Part shown: positions 43,884 to 53,500 of the stretch, piece by piece
Position numbering within the stretch: the first letter of the stretch is position 1
Layout: the number at the start of each line of letters is the position of its first letter
Source: Clostridium sp. CS001
Lineage (GTDB): Bacteria; Bacillota; Clostridia; Clostridiales; Clostridiaceae
NCBI RefSeq assembly: GCF_020443565.1
Contig: NZ_JAIZZN010000021.1
Span: 1 to 64,000, forward strand
Length of the DNA: 64,000 nucleotides
Direction: 5' to 3'
Position numbers and translations under genes: made by a program
The notes under the pieces: model-generated
Database searches by the model: none
What the model saw: only the letters and a program-made list of their open reading frames with translations
What the model was told of the DNA's origin: nothing

Positions 43884-44252
43884 ATGATTAGGTTAAAGAA
43901 GTTAATTTATATATTGGTAGGAGTAATATCATTTATATTAGGTACTATAGGAATAGTATTACCAATACTGCCAACTACTCCGTTCTATCTTTTAGCATCC
44001 TTTTGTTTTGTTCGAGGATCTGAAAGATTTGACAAATGGTTTAAAGGAACGAAATTATATAAGAATAACCTGAAATCATTTATAGACAATAGATCTATGC
44101 CTTTAAGAAAAAAAATTTCAGTACTAGTTTTTGCAGACATTATGTTACTGTTTCCATTAATTATTTTAGACTCTAAATATGTAAAGATATTTATTATAAT
44201 TCTAATAGCATATAAGTATTACTATTTTATATACAAGATAAAAACAAGTTAA
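43884..44252 (+). CDS. YbaN/DUF454 membrane protein
   Basis: A 122-residue inner-membrane protein of the DUF454 (YbaN) family. The signature LGTIGIVLPILPTTPFYLLASFCF covers the first transmembrane pair, followed by RFDKWF and a C-terminal hydrophobic pair. Function is unknown across the family. The ribosome binding site is weak. No operon partner is evident: the next gene begins about 150 bases on. Confidence 0.85.
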   Translation: MIRLKKLIYILVGVISFILGTIGIVLPILPTTPFYLLASFCFVRGSERFDKWFKGTKLYKNNLKSFIDNRSMPLRKKISVLVFADIMLLFPLIILDSKYVKIFIIILIAYKYYYFIYKIKTS

Positions 44253-44405
44253 ATATTTTAAATACATTTTCATATTCCTCTTTTTTAATATATTGGGTAT
44301 ATGCTGTAGGGCATGCTGAAAGCAAACAGCCTAATTTGTATAATAGATAGATTAGTACTATAATTAATATGTTAGGTTCATTAAAGTTAAAAGCAAGGAG
44401 GAAAT

Positions 44406-44759
44406 ATGAAACTATTATTTTTAATATTAAACAAAACAGAGAAATTAGATGAAGTTTTAACTGAGTTTGCACGAAGAAACATTAGTGGTGCCACTGTTAT
44501 AGAAAGTATAGGGATGGCTAGACTATTAAGCCACGAACATGATGAAGATGAAATTCCATTTTTGGGGTCGCTTAGAGCATTTTTAAATCCTGAAAGAGAA
44601 AAAAGCAAAATAGTACTTACTGTTATCCATGAATGGCAACTAGAGGAAGCAGTCAGCGCTATTGAATCTGTTGTTGGTGACCTTACGCTAAAGGATACTG
44701 GTATAGTTTTTAGCGTACCAATTGATTTTACAAAGGGGATTAGAAAAATTGGAAAGTAA
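44406..44759 (+). CDS. PII-like signalling protein associated with the antiporter
   Basis: A 117-residue protein with PII/CutA-like ferredoxin-type layout: LLFLILNKTEKLDEVLTEF, ISGATVIES and a C-terminal IVFSVPIDFTKGI strand, with a variable central loop. The Gln/Lys landmarks of GlnB are not present. AAGGAGG precedes the start. Its end overlaps the antiporter start by about 11 bases, so it probably senses a nucleotide or ion state to control that transporter, as SbtB-like and related PII-like proteins do. Confidence 0.75.
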   Translation: MKLLFLILNKTEKLDEVLTEFARRNISGATVIESIGMARLLSHEHDEDEIPFLGSLRAFLNPEREKSKIVLTVIHEWQLEEAVSAIESVVGDLTLKDTGIVFSVPIDFTKGIRKIGK

Positions 44760-45930
44760 AATAATCATTGAAGTTGCCATAATACTATTTGCTGGAATAA
44801 TTTTTGGAAGGCTTGCCAAACTTGTAAGGCTTCCAAATGTAACAGGTTATCTAATTGCTGGCCTCTTATTGGGTCCATCTTTTTTTAACTTTATTCCTGT
44901 AAATATTGTTAACGGATTTTCTGTTATATCGAATATAGCGTTAGGGTTTATAGCGTTTTCAATAGGAAGTGAGTTTAATTTAACCTACTTTAAAAAAGTA
45001 GGAATCGCACCTATTATAATAGCTATTGCAGAATCTGTTGGAGCCATTATATGTGTAACTGTAACTTTAATTATTTTTGGCTTCGATACAAAGCTTTCAA
45101 TATTGTTAGGAGCAATCGCAGCAGCTACTGCTCCAGCTCAAACTATAATGGTTATAAATCAATACAAAGCTAAAGGACCATTAACTTCAATGGTAATGAG
45201 TGTCGTTGCTATTGATGATGCTGTTGCTCTTATAGGGTTTGGATTTGCAACCACTATAGTGAAGATGATGTCATCAAGTCTCAGCACTAATATTGTTTTA
45301 TCAATATTAACGCCTGTATATGGAGTAGTAATATCTTTTATTTTGGGTGGAGTATTAAGTATTATTATGAAGTTGACATTTAGATGGTTTAAAAAATCAT
45401 CAAATAGACTTTGTCTTATTATTGCATTCATCTTAATTACTTATTGGTTAGCTGAATTCTTTTATGGTTCTCCATTACTAGCCTGCATGGCACTTGGTGG
45501 CGTGTTTGTAAACATATATGATGATATTGAAAGTATTGTTAAAATTACAGATTCATTTTCTCCACCGGTTTTCATGATATTTTTTGTTATTTCAGGAGCT
45601 GGCTTTGAAATATCAGCTCTTAGTGGAATCGGTGTGATTGGACTTTTGTATGTTGTTATGCGCGTTGTTGGGAAGATAGCTGGAGCCTTTATTGGCGGAA
45701 GGGTTACTAAGCAAGAAGAAAAAATATGTAAATACTTGGGACCAACACTTATGCCTCAAGCAGGGGTTGCCTTAGGACTGATTGTAGTTGCCGGAAATAT
45801 TATACCAGAGTATGCATTGCAACTTCGTGTTATTATATTATGCTCTACATTTATATATTCAATAATCGGACCTGTTGTTGCAAAAAACGCATTAGAAAGA
45901 TCTGGTGAAATCGTAACTTTAAAGAAGTAA
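44749..45930 (+). CDS. CPA2-family Na+(K+)/H+ antiporter
   Basis: A 393-residue monovalent cation:proton antiporter with about 11-12 membrane segments. GRLAKLVRLPNVTGYLIAGLLLGP is the family start, and the VVAIDDAVALIGFG segment carries the paired Asp residues of the ion-binding site. TTG at 44749, 10 bases after AAAGGGG, is the likely start; an upstream in-frame TTG at 44722 overlaps the PII-like gene more. A terminator follows after about 60 bases. Confidence 0.88.
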   Translation: MESKIIIEVAIILFAGIIFGRLAKLVRLPNVTGYLIAGLLLGPSFFNFIPVNIVNGFSVISNIALGFIAFSIGSEFNLTYFKKVGIAPIIIAIAESVGAIICVTVTLIIFGFDTKLSILLGAIAAATAPAQTIMVINQYKAKGPLTSMVMSVVAIDDAVALIGFGFATTIVKMMSSSLSTNIVLSILTPVYGVVISFILGGVLSIIMKLTFRWFKKSSNRLCLIIAFILITYWLAEFFYGSPLLACMALGGVFVNIYDDIESIVKITDSFSPPVFMIFFVISGAGFEISALSGIGVIGLLYVVMRVVGKIAGAFIGGRVTKQEEKICKYLGPTLMPQAGVALGLIVVAGNIIPEYALQLRVIILCSTFIYSIIGPVVAKNALERSGEIVTLKK

Positions 45931-45992
45931 ATTATAAAATTAATTAAGAGCCTGACACTATGATTTCGGCGATAAAAATCATAAATGAACAT

Positions 45993-46036
45993 AATAAGGA
46001 TTAAATAAGGAATATACTTATTTAATCCTTATTTTA
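45993..46036 (+). terminator. Terminator of the antiporter operon
   Basis: A 17-bp stem (45993-46009 with 46017-46034) followed by T-rich sequence. Confidence 0.8.
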
Positions 46037-46067
46037 TTGGTGATGATTGCGAACTATATTTTTAAAC

Positions 46068-46093
46068 TTGCCACTTGCCACCTGGGTGGCACT
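46068..46093. repeat. REP-like half copy
   Basis: The right arm only of the palindrome seen at 11057 and 37455, reading CTTGCCACCTGGGTGGCACT. It lies between the antiporter terminator and the histidine kinase gene. Confidence 0.65.
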
Positions 46094-46213
46094 ATATATT
46101 AAATTTGTATTGAATAAATATATAACTTGGATATAATTGAATTATATGTATAAGTATCATGTTAAAGAAAAACAACATAAAATTTTTTTTAGAGGGTTAT
46201 GGGGGTAAAAGTT

Positions 46214-48358
46214 ATGAATAAAGGCAATTTTATAGAAGTAGGAAGTGATGGGAACGTTGACCTATATGAATGTACAAATACTTATTGCAAGGAGCTTTTA
46301 AAAATTAATCATTCAATAATACTTGTTATTGATCCGGAAACAGGGGAGATAGTAGATGCAAATGAAGTTGCTTGTACTTTTTATCAATATGACTATGAAC
46401 AAATTATAAAATTAAAAGTTTGTGACATTAATGGACTTTCAGTAGATGAACTTGCTATGGAAATGAAATTCGCCGCTAGAAAGCAAAAGGACTGCTTTTA
46501 CTTTAAACATCGAAGAGCAAATGGTGAAATCCGAGATGTAGAAGTTCACAGTGGACCCATAATTCATAATGGTAGGCAATTATTATATTCTATTATTCAT
46601 GATGTAACTGATAGGAAGAAAATAGAAGAAGATATAGTTAAAAGAAATAATGAACTAGAAGAAAAGAATAAAGCTAATATGAAAAAGTTGGAAGAAATTA
46701 ATGTTACCCTTGAAAAAGAGATAAGTGAAGGTAAGAAAATCCTGGAGGAGCTAAAAGTAAATGAAGAACGGCTGACCTTTGCACTGGAGGGCAGTGGGTA
46801 TGGTGTTTGGGATTGGAAAGCAAGAACCAATGAAATGATTTGTTCCAAGGAATGGATGGGAATGCTTGGTTATAAGGAAACTGAGATTCAAAATTCATTT
46901 AGCGAATGGGACAATCTACTTCATCCCGATGATAAGGAGGCTGCTTACCAAAAGTTAAACATGTATTTAGACGGATTAGTTCCAGTTTACGAGAGTGAAT
47001 ATAGACTTCTTGCAAAAGATGGATTTTATAAATGGATACTTAGTAAGGGCAAAATTATAAGTTGGACCGAAGATGGAAAGCCTCTAAGATTAACCGGTAC
47101 ACATTCTGATATTAATTCTCGTAAGCTAATGGAACAGGAACTAAGAGAATCTAAAGAACGATTTTCTAATGTTCTAGAACATTCTCAGGATGCATTTTAT
47201 AGAAGAAATCTTGTAAGTGATACATATGATTATATTAGCCCTGCCATTGAAAGATTAACAGGGTATACTCTTGAGGAGTATAAAGTAATGAGCGAGGACA
47301 ATGTCCTTAGTCTGATTCATCCAGAGGATTTTAATAATGTGTTTAAGTGTATAAAAGGAGCAGACGCAAGAAATTATGCCGCAAAAGAAATAGAGTACCG
47401 ATTTTTGTGCAAAAATGGTGAGTATAAATGGTTTCTTAATAGATTTACATCAGTAAAAGGGAATTTGTTAGAACCATCTTTTCGTTATGGAGTGCTTCAA
47501 GATATTACTTCCCGAAAAAAAATTAAAGAAGAGCTAAAAAAAGCAAAAGAAATTGCAGAAAAAGCTAATCTTAATAAGAGTGAGTTTATTGCTAATATGT
47601 CACATGAACTTAGAACCCCTATTAACGTAACATTGGCAGGGGTCCAACTCTTTGAGCTATATCTTAAAAATGATATTTATTTAGATAAAGAAAAAAGTTC
47701 AAAGCATTTAAAGGCTATGAAACGAAATTGTATGAGGTTGTTAAGATTGGTTAATAATTTAATTGATACAACAAAAGTTGATGCCGGGTTTTATGAACCC
47801 AAATTTAGCGAGCAAGATATTGTAAGTCTAATAAAGACAATTTCAATGTCAGTATCGGATTATGCAAAGCAAAAGAACATTAACTTGTCATTTTCCACAG
47901 ATGTAGAAGAAATGCCAATAATATGTGATGTGGATATGATTGAGAGGATAATGCTAAACGTCATATCAAATGCTATAAAATTTACTGGAGATTCTGTTCA
48001 TATAAATATTTATAATATGATGTTTACTGTTGTAATTTCCATTAAAGATAATGGTATTGGAATTGAAGAAGAAAATCAGGATATAATATTTCAAAGATAT
48101 AAACAAGTTTCAAAACTATTTACCAGAGAGAATGAGGGGAGTGGAATTGGTTTATCCTTAACGAAATCCCTTGTTGAGATGCATGGTGGGAGTATTAATG
48201 TGATAAGTGAATATGGCAAGGGCTCAGAATTTATTATTGAACTTCCAGTTAAATATGATACAAGTGAAGAATGTATATTATATAATGTTAATGAAGATGA
48301 GCATAAGGATAGATTTATTGGAAAGATGAATGTGGAGTTTTCAGATATTTATGATTAA
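46214..48358 (+). CDS. Multi-PAS sensor histidine kinase (orphan)
   Basis: A ~714-residue kinase without transmembrane segments. Three PAS/PAC units are visible (about residues 30-140, 180-310 and 320-440), the first two joined by a coiled coil rich in Glu and Lys. The HisKA box is NMSHELRTPINVTLAG, and the ATPase has NVISNAIKFT, DNGIGI and GSGIGLSLTKS. ATG at 46214 has GGGGG 8 bases upstream and is preferred over the ATG at 46199. No response regulator is adjacent, so it is an orphan kinase. Its signal is unknown. Confidence 0.9.
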   Translation: MNKGNFIEVGSDGNVDLYECTNTYCKELLKINHSIILVIDPETGEIVDANEVACTFYQYDYEQIIKLKVCDINGLSVDELAMEMKFAARKQKDCFYFKHRRANGEIRDVEVHSGPIIHNGRQLLYSIIHDVTDRKKIEEDIVKRNNELEEKNKANMKKLEEINVTLEKEISEGKKILEELKVNEERLTFALEGSGYGVWDWKARTNEMICSKEWMGMLGYKETEIQNSFSEWDNLLHPDDKEAAYQKLNMYLDGLVPVYESEYRLLAKDGFYKWILSKGKIISWTEDGKPLRLTGTHSDINSRKLMEQELRESKERFSNVLEHSQDAFYRRNLVSDTYDYISPAIERLTGYTLEEYKVMSEDNVLSLIHPEDFNNVFKCIKGADARNYAAKEIEYRFLCKNGEYKWFLNRFTSVKGNLLEPSFRYGVLQDITSRKKIKEELKKAKEIAEKANLNKSEFIANMSHELRTPINVTLAGVQLFELYLKNDIYLDKEKSSKHLKAMKRNCMRLLRLVNNLIDTTKVDAGFYEPKFSEQDIVSLIKTISMSVSDYAKQKNINLSFSTDVEEMPIICDVDMIERIMLNVISNAIKFTGDSVHINIYNMMFTVVISIKDNGIGIEEENQDIIFQRYKQVSKLFTRENEGSGIGLSLTKSLVEMHGGSINVISEYGKGSEFIIELPVKYDTSEECILYNVNEDEHKDRFIGKMNVEFSDIYD

Positions 48359-48370
48359 AAGAGTACATAC

Positions 48371-48417
48371 AAAATGCCGGCTAAACGTGTGACCTAATCA
48401 CCTTAACCGGCATTTTT
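48371..48417. terminator. Terminator after the orphan kinase, convergent with hisS
   Basis: AAAATGCCGG pairs with CCGGCATTTTT around a loop of ~25 bases, ending in T residues. It lies 13 bases after the kinase stop and 30 bases from the hisS stop. Confidence 0.8.
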
Positions 48418-48448
48418 CTATATTGTTCACTTTTATCTTATTTTATAA

Positions 48449-49765
48449 TTATACGTTAACAATTTCATAAGCTGCATCAAAACCAACAGTTATTTGCTCA
48501 CCAGTTGACATGTTTTTTATTGTAACAGTTTTATCTTGAGCTTCTCTTTCACCTATTAAAATTGCAAAAGGAATACCTAGTTTATCTGCATATCCAAGTT
48601 TCTTTACCATTTTACTGTCCTCAAGATAGATTTCTGTGATTACGCCTTTATCCCTTAAAGCTTTTGCAAGAGAAATTCCATAATCAATATTATTATCTAG
48701 TGGTATTACAAGCACTTTTGTTATAGAAGTACTAGCATCACTTTTAAAGAAGCCAGCTTCATTTAATTGATAGAATAATCTAGTGAGTCCAATTGATATT
48801 CCTACTCCTGGTAGTTTTTGCTTTGTATAATACTCTGCTAAATTGTCATATCGTCCACCAGAGCAGACAGAACCAATAGAAGGGTATTCATTTAAAAATG
48901 TTTCATAAACGGTTCCAGTATAATAATCAAGACCCCTGGATATTTTTAAATCTATTTTTAAATTATCATCAGGAACACCAAATAATTTTACGTATTTAGT
49001 AACGATTGAAAGTTCACTTAGACCCTCTTCAAAGTTTGTGTTTAAAATGTTTAAATTCTTCAACTGCAATAAGATATCTTCATTGCTTCCACTGATATTA
49101 ATAAATTCAAGAATCTTATCCACAACTTCTCTGCTAAGGCCACTGCTAAGTAATTCATCAATGGCTGCTGTTACTCCAATTTTATCTATCTTATCAATAA
49201 TAATTAAAACTTCTGATTTACCTTGAACTTCTAAAGCTTCAAAGAACCCATTTAAAAGTTTTCTATTGTTTATTTTTATGGTAAAATCCTCAAAGCCAAG
49301 GTTGTGGAATATTGAATAAATAATGCTAGGAATCTCTGCATCATTTAAAATGCTTAAACTATTATTTCCAACAATATCAATATCACATTGATAAAATTCA
49401 CGAAAACGACCCTTTTGATTTCTCTCTCCTCTATATACCTTACCAATTTGGTATCTTCTAAAGGGGAAAGTTAAAGAACTGACATTTTGAGCTACGTACC
49501 TTGCTAAGGGTACAGTTAAATCAAATCTTAGGGACAAATCAGTACTACCCTTTAAAAATCTATAAATTTGCTTTTCAGTATCCCCGCCACCCTTTGCTAG
49601 TAGAATTTCTGATTTCTCTATTATGGGTGTATCAATGGGCATAAATCCAAAGCTTTCATAAGTTTTTCTTATTGCATCTGATAACTTATTAAATTGAATT
49701 TGATCCGCTGGCAATAATTCCATAAAGCCAGGTAAAATTGATGGTTTTACAATTTGATTGTTCAT
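48449..49765 (-). CDS. hisS: Histidyl-tRNA synthetase
   Basis: A 438-residue class II synthetase charging tRNA-His. Motif 2 (FRRYQIGKVYRGERNQKGRFREFYQCDID), the histidine-A motif SRGLDYYTGTVYE and motif 3 (GVGISIGLTRL) are present, so it is a catalytic HisS rather than a HisZ regulator. GGAGGAATT precedes the ATG. The transcript begins at a strong promoter about 230 bases upstream and contains a His-rich leader peptide and a terminator, indicating control by His-tRNA supply. Confidence 0.95.
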   Translation of the reverse strand: MNNQIVKPSILPGFMELLPADQIQFNKLSDAIRKTYESFGFMPIDTPIIEKSEILLAKGGGDTEKQIYRFLKGSTDLSLRFDLTVPLARYVAQNVSSLTFPFRRYQIGKVYRGERNQKGRFREFYQCDIDIVGNNSLSILNDAEIPSIIYSIFHNLGFEDFTIKINNRKLLNGFFEALEVQGKSEVLIIIDKIDKIGVTAAIDELLSSGLSREVVDKILEFINISGSNEDILLQLKNLNILNTNFEEGLSELSIVTKYVKLFGVPDDNLKIDLKISRGLDYYTGTVYETFLNEYPSIGSVCSGGRYDNLAEYYTKQKLPGVGISIGLTRLFYQLNEAGFFKSDASTSITKVLVIPLDNNIDYGISLAKALRDKGVITEIYLEDSKMVKKLGYADKLGIPFAILIGEREAQDKTVTIKNMSTGEQITVGFDAAYEIVNV

Positions 49766-49787
49766 TTTTAATTCCTCCTCTAAATAT

Positions 49788-49816
49788 AAAAAACACGTAA
49801 GTGATGTACCTACGTG
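49788..49816 (-). terminator. Attenuator terminator in the hisS leader
   Basis: On the minus strand CACGTA pairs with TACGTG, with an inner GT/AC pair, and six T residues follow. It lies between the leader peptide and the hisS ribosome binding site. Upstream, CATAGAT can pair with ATCTATG, and the CATCATCATC codon run can pair with the overlapping GATGATG, giving alternative folds. Confidence 0.7.
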
Positions 49817-49914
49817 AGTGATAGTCGGCGTTACTTTCCATCATCATAGATACAGTTACTTTAAATAGCAACAGGCTTGCATCTATGGTATTTTTTCAAA
49901 CCATAAACCAAACC

Positions 49915-49965
49915 TTAAAGATGATGATGGTACATTAAATTGTTTGATTTATTAAAAGTATTCAT
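49915..49965 (-). CDS. His-rich leader peptide of hisS
   Basis: A 16-residue ORF, MNTFNKSNNLMYHHHL, on the minus strand, with GGAGGA 5 bases before its ATG and three consecutive CAT codons just before the last codon. It starts about 30 bases downstream of a strong promoter and precedes a terminator ahead of hisS. The layout is that of a ribosome-mediated attenuation leader: slow translation of the His codons would favour read-through. Confidence 0.8.
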   Translation of the reverse strand: MNTFNKSNNLMYHHHL

Positions 49966-49990
49966 AGTATTCCTCCAAAGTGTTTTCACA

Positions 49991-50019
49991 ATTATACTAC
50001 ATATAAATAAATACTTCAA
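49991..50019 (-). promoter_or_regulatory. Promoter of the hisS leader transcript
   Basis: On the minus strand TTGAAG (50014-50019) is followed after exactly 17 bases by TATAAT (49991-49996). Beyond it, to about 50300, lie AT-rich sequence and a dispersed 33-bp repeat but no gene. Confidence 0.8.
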
Positions 50020-50107
50020 GACATTAAAGTGATAAAATGTACAACAGCTCTTGCCAATATGCGAAGCACAAGACCTTTGAATTAACGATATTCAACTTTT
50101 GTGTAAT

Positions 50108-50140
50108 GTTAATATTGTAGCATTGCAGATAATTATTTAA
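50108..50140. repeat. 33-bp dispersed repeat, copy 2
   Basis: It matches 3328-3360 in 29 of 33 positions, in the same orientation. Both copies are intergenic. Confidence 0.5.
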
Positions 50141-50299
50141 AAGTATTAGTTAATAGGTGCTACTCAAAGAATTATTTTTGGGGTATAATAGATTGATAAA
50201 ACAACACACTATAAATTAAAAGAATTAGCTATGAATATTAACTTATAAGTTACAAATCTTTTAAGAAGATGTGAAAATAAAGAAAGAGAAGGTAAAAAT

Positions 50300-50461
50300 A
50301 TGAAAAGTGATGTAAGCAAAAACATGGAACTAATGAAAAAAGTAATTGAAGAAAAGAAAGCAAAATCTGCAAATCAAAAAAACACTAAGAGAGCACCAAG
50401 TCACGGAAATCAAAGTGCATCATCAGGTGGCCAAGGACTATATGGTAAGTATGCACAGTAA
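50300..50461 (+). CDS. Small basic hydrophilic protein
   Basis: A 53-residue ORF. A Lys-rich helical N-terminal half (MKKVIEEKKAKSANQ) is followed by a Ser/Gly/Asn-rich tail (SASSGGQGLYGKYAQ). GAAGG lies 8 bases before the ATG and a hairpin follows the stop by about 50 bases, supporting a real gene. It has no membrane segment or Cys. I do not recognise the family; small spore or stress proteins of clostridia can look like this, but that is a guess. Confidence 0.6.
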   Translation: MKSDVSKNMELMKKVIEEKKAKSANQKNTKRAPSHGNQSASSGGQGLYGKYAQ

Positions 50462-50510
50462 TAAAGTAGATGGTATCTTCACAAAAACGATAACCAGAAG
50501 TGCCAATATT

Positions 50511-50549
50511 GGGAGTAGATTTAGACTTTGTCATAAGTCATCTACTCCC
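50511..50549. terminator. Hairpin between the small gene and the GGDEF-EAL gene
   Basis: GGGAGTAGAT pairs with ATCTACTCCC and an inner GACTT with AAGTC. T-rich sequence follows loosely. It lies 8 bases before the stop of the convergent gene. Confidence 0.6.
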
Positions 50550-50556
50550 CCAAATT

Positions 50557-53500
50557 TTATTGTAATCTTTCAAGTGTCGCCAATCTAAACTGATTAAAAA
50601 GGAGTGGTTCTATTTCCGATGCAGGCATAGGTTTATAAAAGTAGAAGCCTTGGATCTCATCACACTTATGCTTTTTAAAAAACTCAAACTGTGCGTCTGT
50701 TTCAACTCCTTCGGCGATTACATTAAGTTTTAAATTTTTAGCAAGTTGGATAATAGTTTTTGCAATGGCTTCATCTTTATTGCCAACTGAAATTCCCCGT
50801 ACAAATTGCATATCAATTTTCAATTGATCAATAGGCAATTCTTTTAGTCGACTTAAAGACGAATATGCAGTTCCAAAATCATCAATGGAAATAAGTATGC
50901 CTAGATCTTTTAGTGCATGCAGCATCTCAATGATATAGTCTTCTCCCTCTATCGCAGTGCTTTCAGTGATCTCTAGTTCCATATATTTAGTCTCTAGTCC
51001 GGTTTCACTTAGTATTTTCCTAACAATACTAATTAGCTTTCGATCTCTGAATTGTTCAGTAGACACGTTCACCGACATTCGCAAAGGTGGTAGACCCATT
51101 CCTTGCCATGTCTTACTCTGATGAAATGCTGTCTCAAGTACCCATTGTCCAATTGGTTTTATTAACCCAGTTTTCTCTGCTAATGGGATAAAGGTGGCTG
51201 GTGAAATCATTCCAAGCTCTGGATTATTCCAACGAAGTAAGGCTTCAAATCCAATGATTTTTTTAGTCAAAATGCTCACCTGTGGCTGATAGTACAAAAC
51301 AAACTCATTTCTTTCCAGTGCCCTGTATAGTTTGTTTGTCAGCATCATTTCTTTCAAAGAATCCTCTTTCATATCTGGGGAACATAATCTGTACTGATTT
51401 TTACCATTATCCTTTGCAGCATACATCGCCAAATCGGCATTTTTTATCAATGATTCAAAATCTTCACCATCTCTAGGAAATACAGCAACACCTATACTGG
51501 CAGTAATAAAGAATTCCTGATCGTTAACATTCATAGGCTTTGCAAGGGACTTTATAATTTTAACCGCAATCTTTTGAATATCCTCCACTTTGTAAATTTG
51601 AGTAACCTGAACTAAAAATTCATCACCACTAAACCGAGAAACTGTATCATAGCTCCGCAAACACCCAGATAACCTGCGGGCTACTTGCTTTAATATCTCA
51701 TCACCACCAAAGTGTCCAATTGTGTCGTTTATTGTTTTAAAAGAATCTAAGTCAATAAAAATCACGCCAATAATTGTTTCACTGCGTTTGGCTAAATGGA
51801 TTGATTGTTCTAAGTGATTTTCAAACAATTTACGATTGGGCAGTGTTGTTAATGAATCATAATAAGCCATATAGCTAATTTCTTTTTCAGCTTTCACTTT
51901 TATCAGTGCATCTGACAATAAATTTCCTAATATTTTCATTAATTCCGTATAGTCTTCCCTAAAGGGTATAGTATCCCCAATTGATGTAAAAAATAAAAAA
52001 CCTAGGTTTTGATCTTCCCTATTTATAGGAAAAATTATTAGTGACTTAACATTAAGAGATTTTAAGAATGATTTCTCTTCACTAGCTTCTAGTGTTATCA
52101 TTTCCACATCTGGTACGTACATTACTTCACTGTTTTTAAGATGCTTTACCCACAATGGAAATTTATCTTTCACCATAGATTCAATAATATCAATCTCAGG
52201 TTTGATACCCTCATTACACCACTCCAGGGTTTTTAATTCCTGGGATAAACTAACGTAATAAGTTCGATCCATGTGAAAATGCTCTCCACTCATTTTTAAC
52301 AAATAATTGATTTTTTTATTCAAATTGGATTCATTCACTGTAACAAAATTAGCCGAAATTTTTGAAACCATCTCTTGAAACTTAAATTGATTCTCATTTT
52401 CTTCAAGCCGCTGGATGTAAATTCGATTAACAAAGTAAGCAAGCCATAGGGTTATGCTTAAGATACCAATTCTGCCAATATAATCTGAACCGTCAATCTG
52501 AACCATTACAGATGGTAACCTCACCCAGATATAAACTTGCATAGATAGAATTGAGATACCCATCCCAAAAAACATAAGCCTTTTATTGAGAAGAACGGAT
52601 AGCATAATAATAACGAAAGGTGTCGCCCACATGGTAATGCTTGCAGTTTGAATATAATTAATAGTGATTATCAGTATTGATATTACCACAATAGTAATAA
52701 AAAAGACCTCTTGAAAATCTGCTTTGATAGGTATTAGGTGAATAAATTGTAGAGCTATCCCTATAATAAAAAAGAAAGTACTAGATAATAAAATAGAATT
52801 AAGGCTGGGATGTGTCAGACAGAAAAAATACTGTGATGCAAAATTAAGCATTCCACCAATAATAAATACTAAAGACATAATCTTAATAAATTTCCCCATG
52901 CTGACCTTACTCAATATCTTTCCTGGTATAGCTTTATCAATTTTCTCATGATTCATTAGTCCATACCTTTTAATTGCATAAAAAATAGCTGTTACAGGTA
53001 TCAGAATAATAATAGGTGCCATTTGAGGAATTCTGAATGACATATATGCATTCACGATCATGTCTGAAATTGTTCCTAATATCAAAGCGATGGCAAAGGC
53101 AGAGATAAGCAGGTAAGCCTGCTTTTTCTTTACTAGTTCTTTCGACATTTTTCCCCAATTCCAGAGGAGCCATAATCCCAAGGTGGAGAAGCTTACATAA
53201 TATAGGTTAAAATACAAATTCCACTGAGTGCTTATTGGAACGTTAATCCAACCTGCAGTAGTATTAATTATGGAGAACTGTTCATTTGCTATAGCACTAA
53301 AACCAAAAACAAAAATGTTTACTACTACCGGAAGATACAGTAGAACATAAAGTAATTTATTCTTTAATATTTTTTTTCTTTCTGTTAGAATGAGAAAAAA
53401 ATGCAGTAAGATGCTATATAAAGTGCCCCAACCAAGAGAAGTCAGCCTACGCCAAAATATAGCAGTCTCATAATTTTGTGCTGAATTGACAATAGAAAAA

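Noticed and set aside
49766-49990. T-box riboswitch upstream of hisS
   Set aside because: The conserved T-box (AGGGTGGNACCGCG) is not present; the leader instead has a translated His-codon ORF and a simple terminator.
50346-50588. An 80-residue frame overlapping the small gene at 50300
   Set aside because: It is out of frame with the 53-residue ORF that has a ribosome site and sensible composition, and it runs through the terminator hairpin into the convergent gene.
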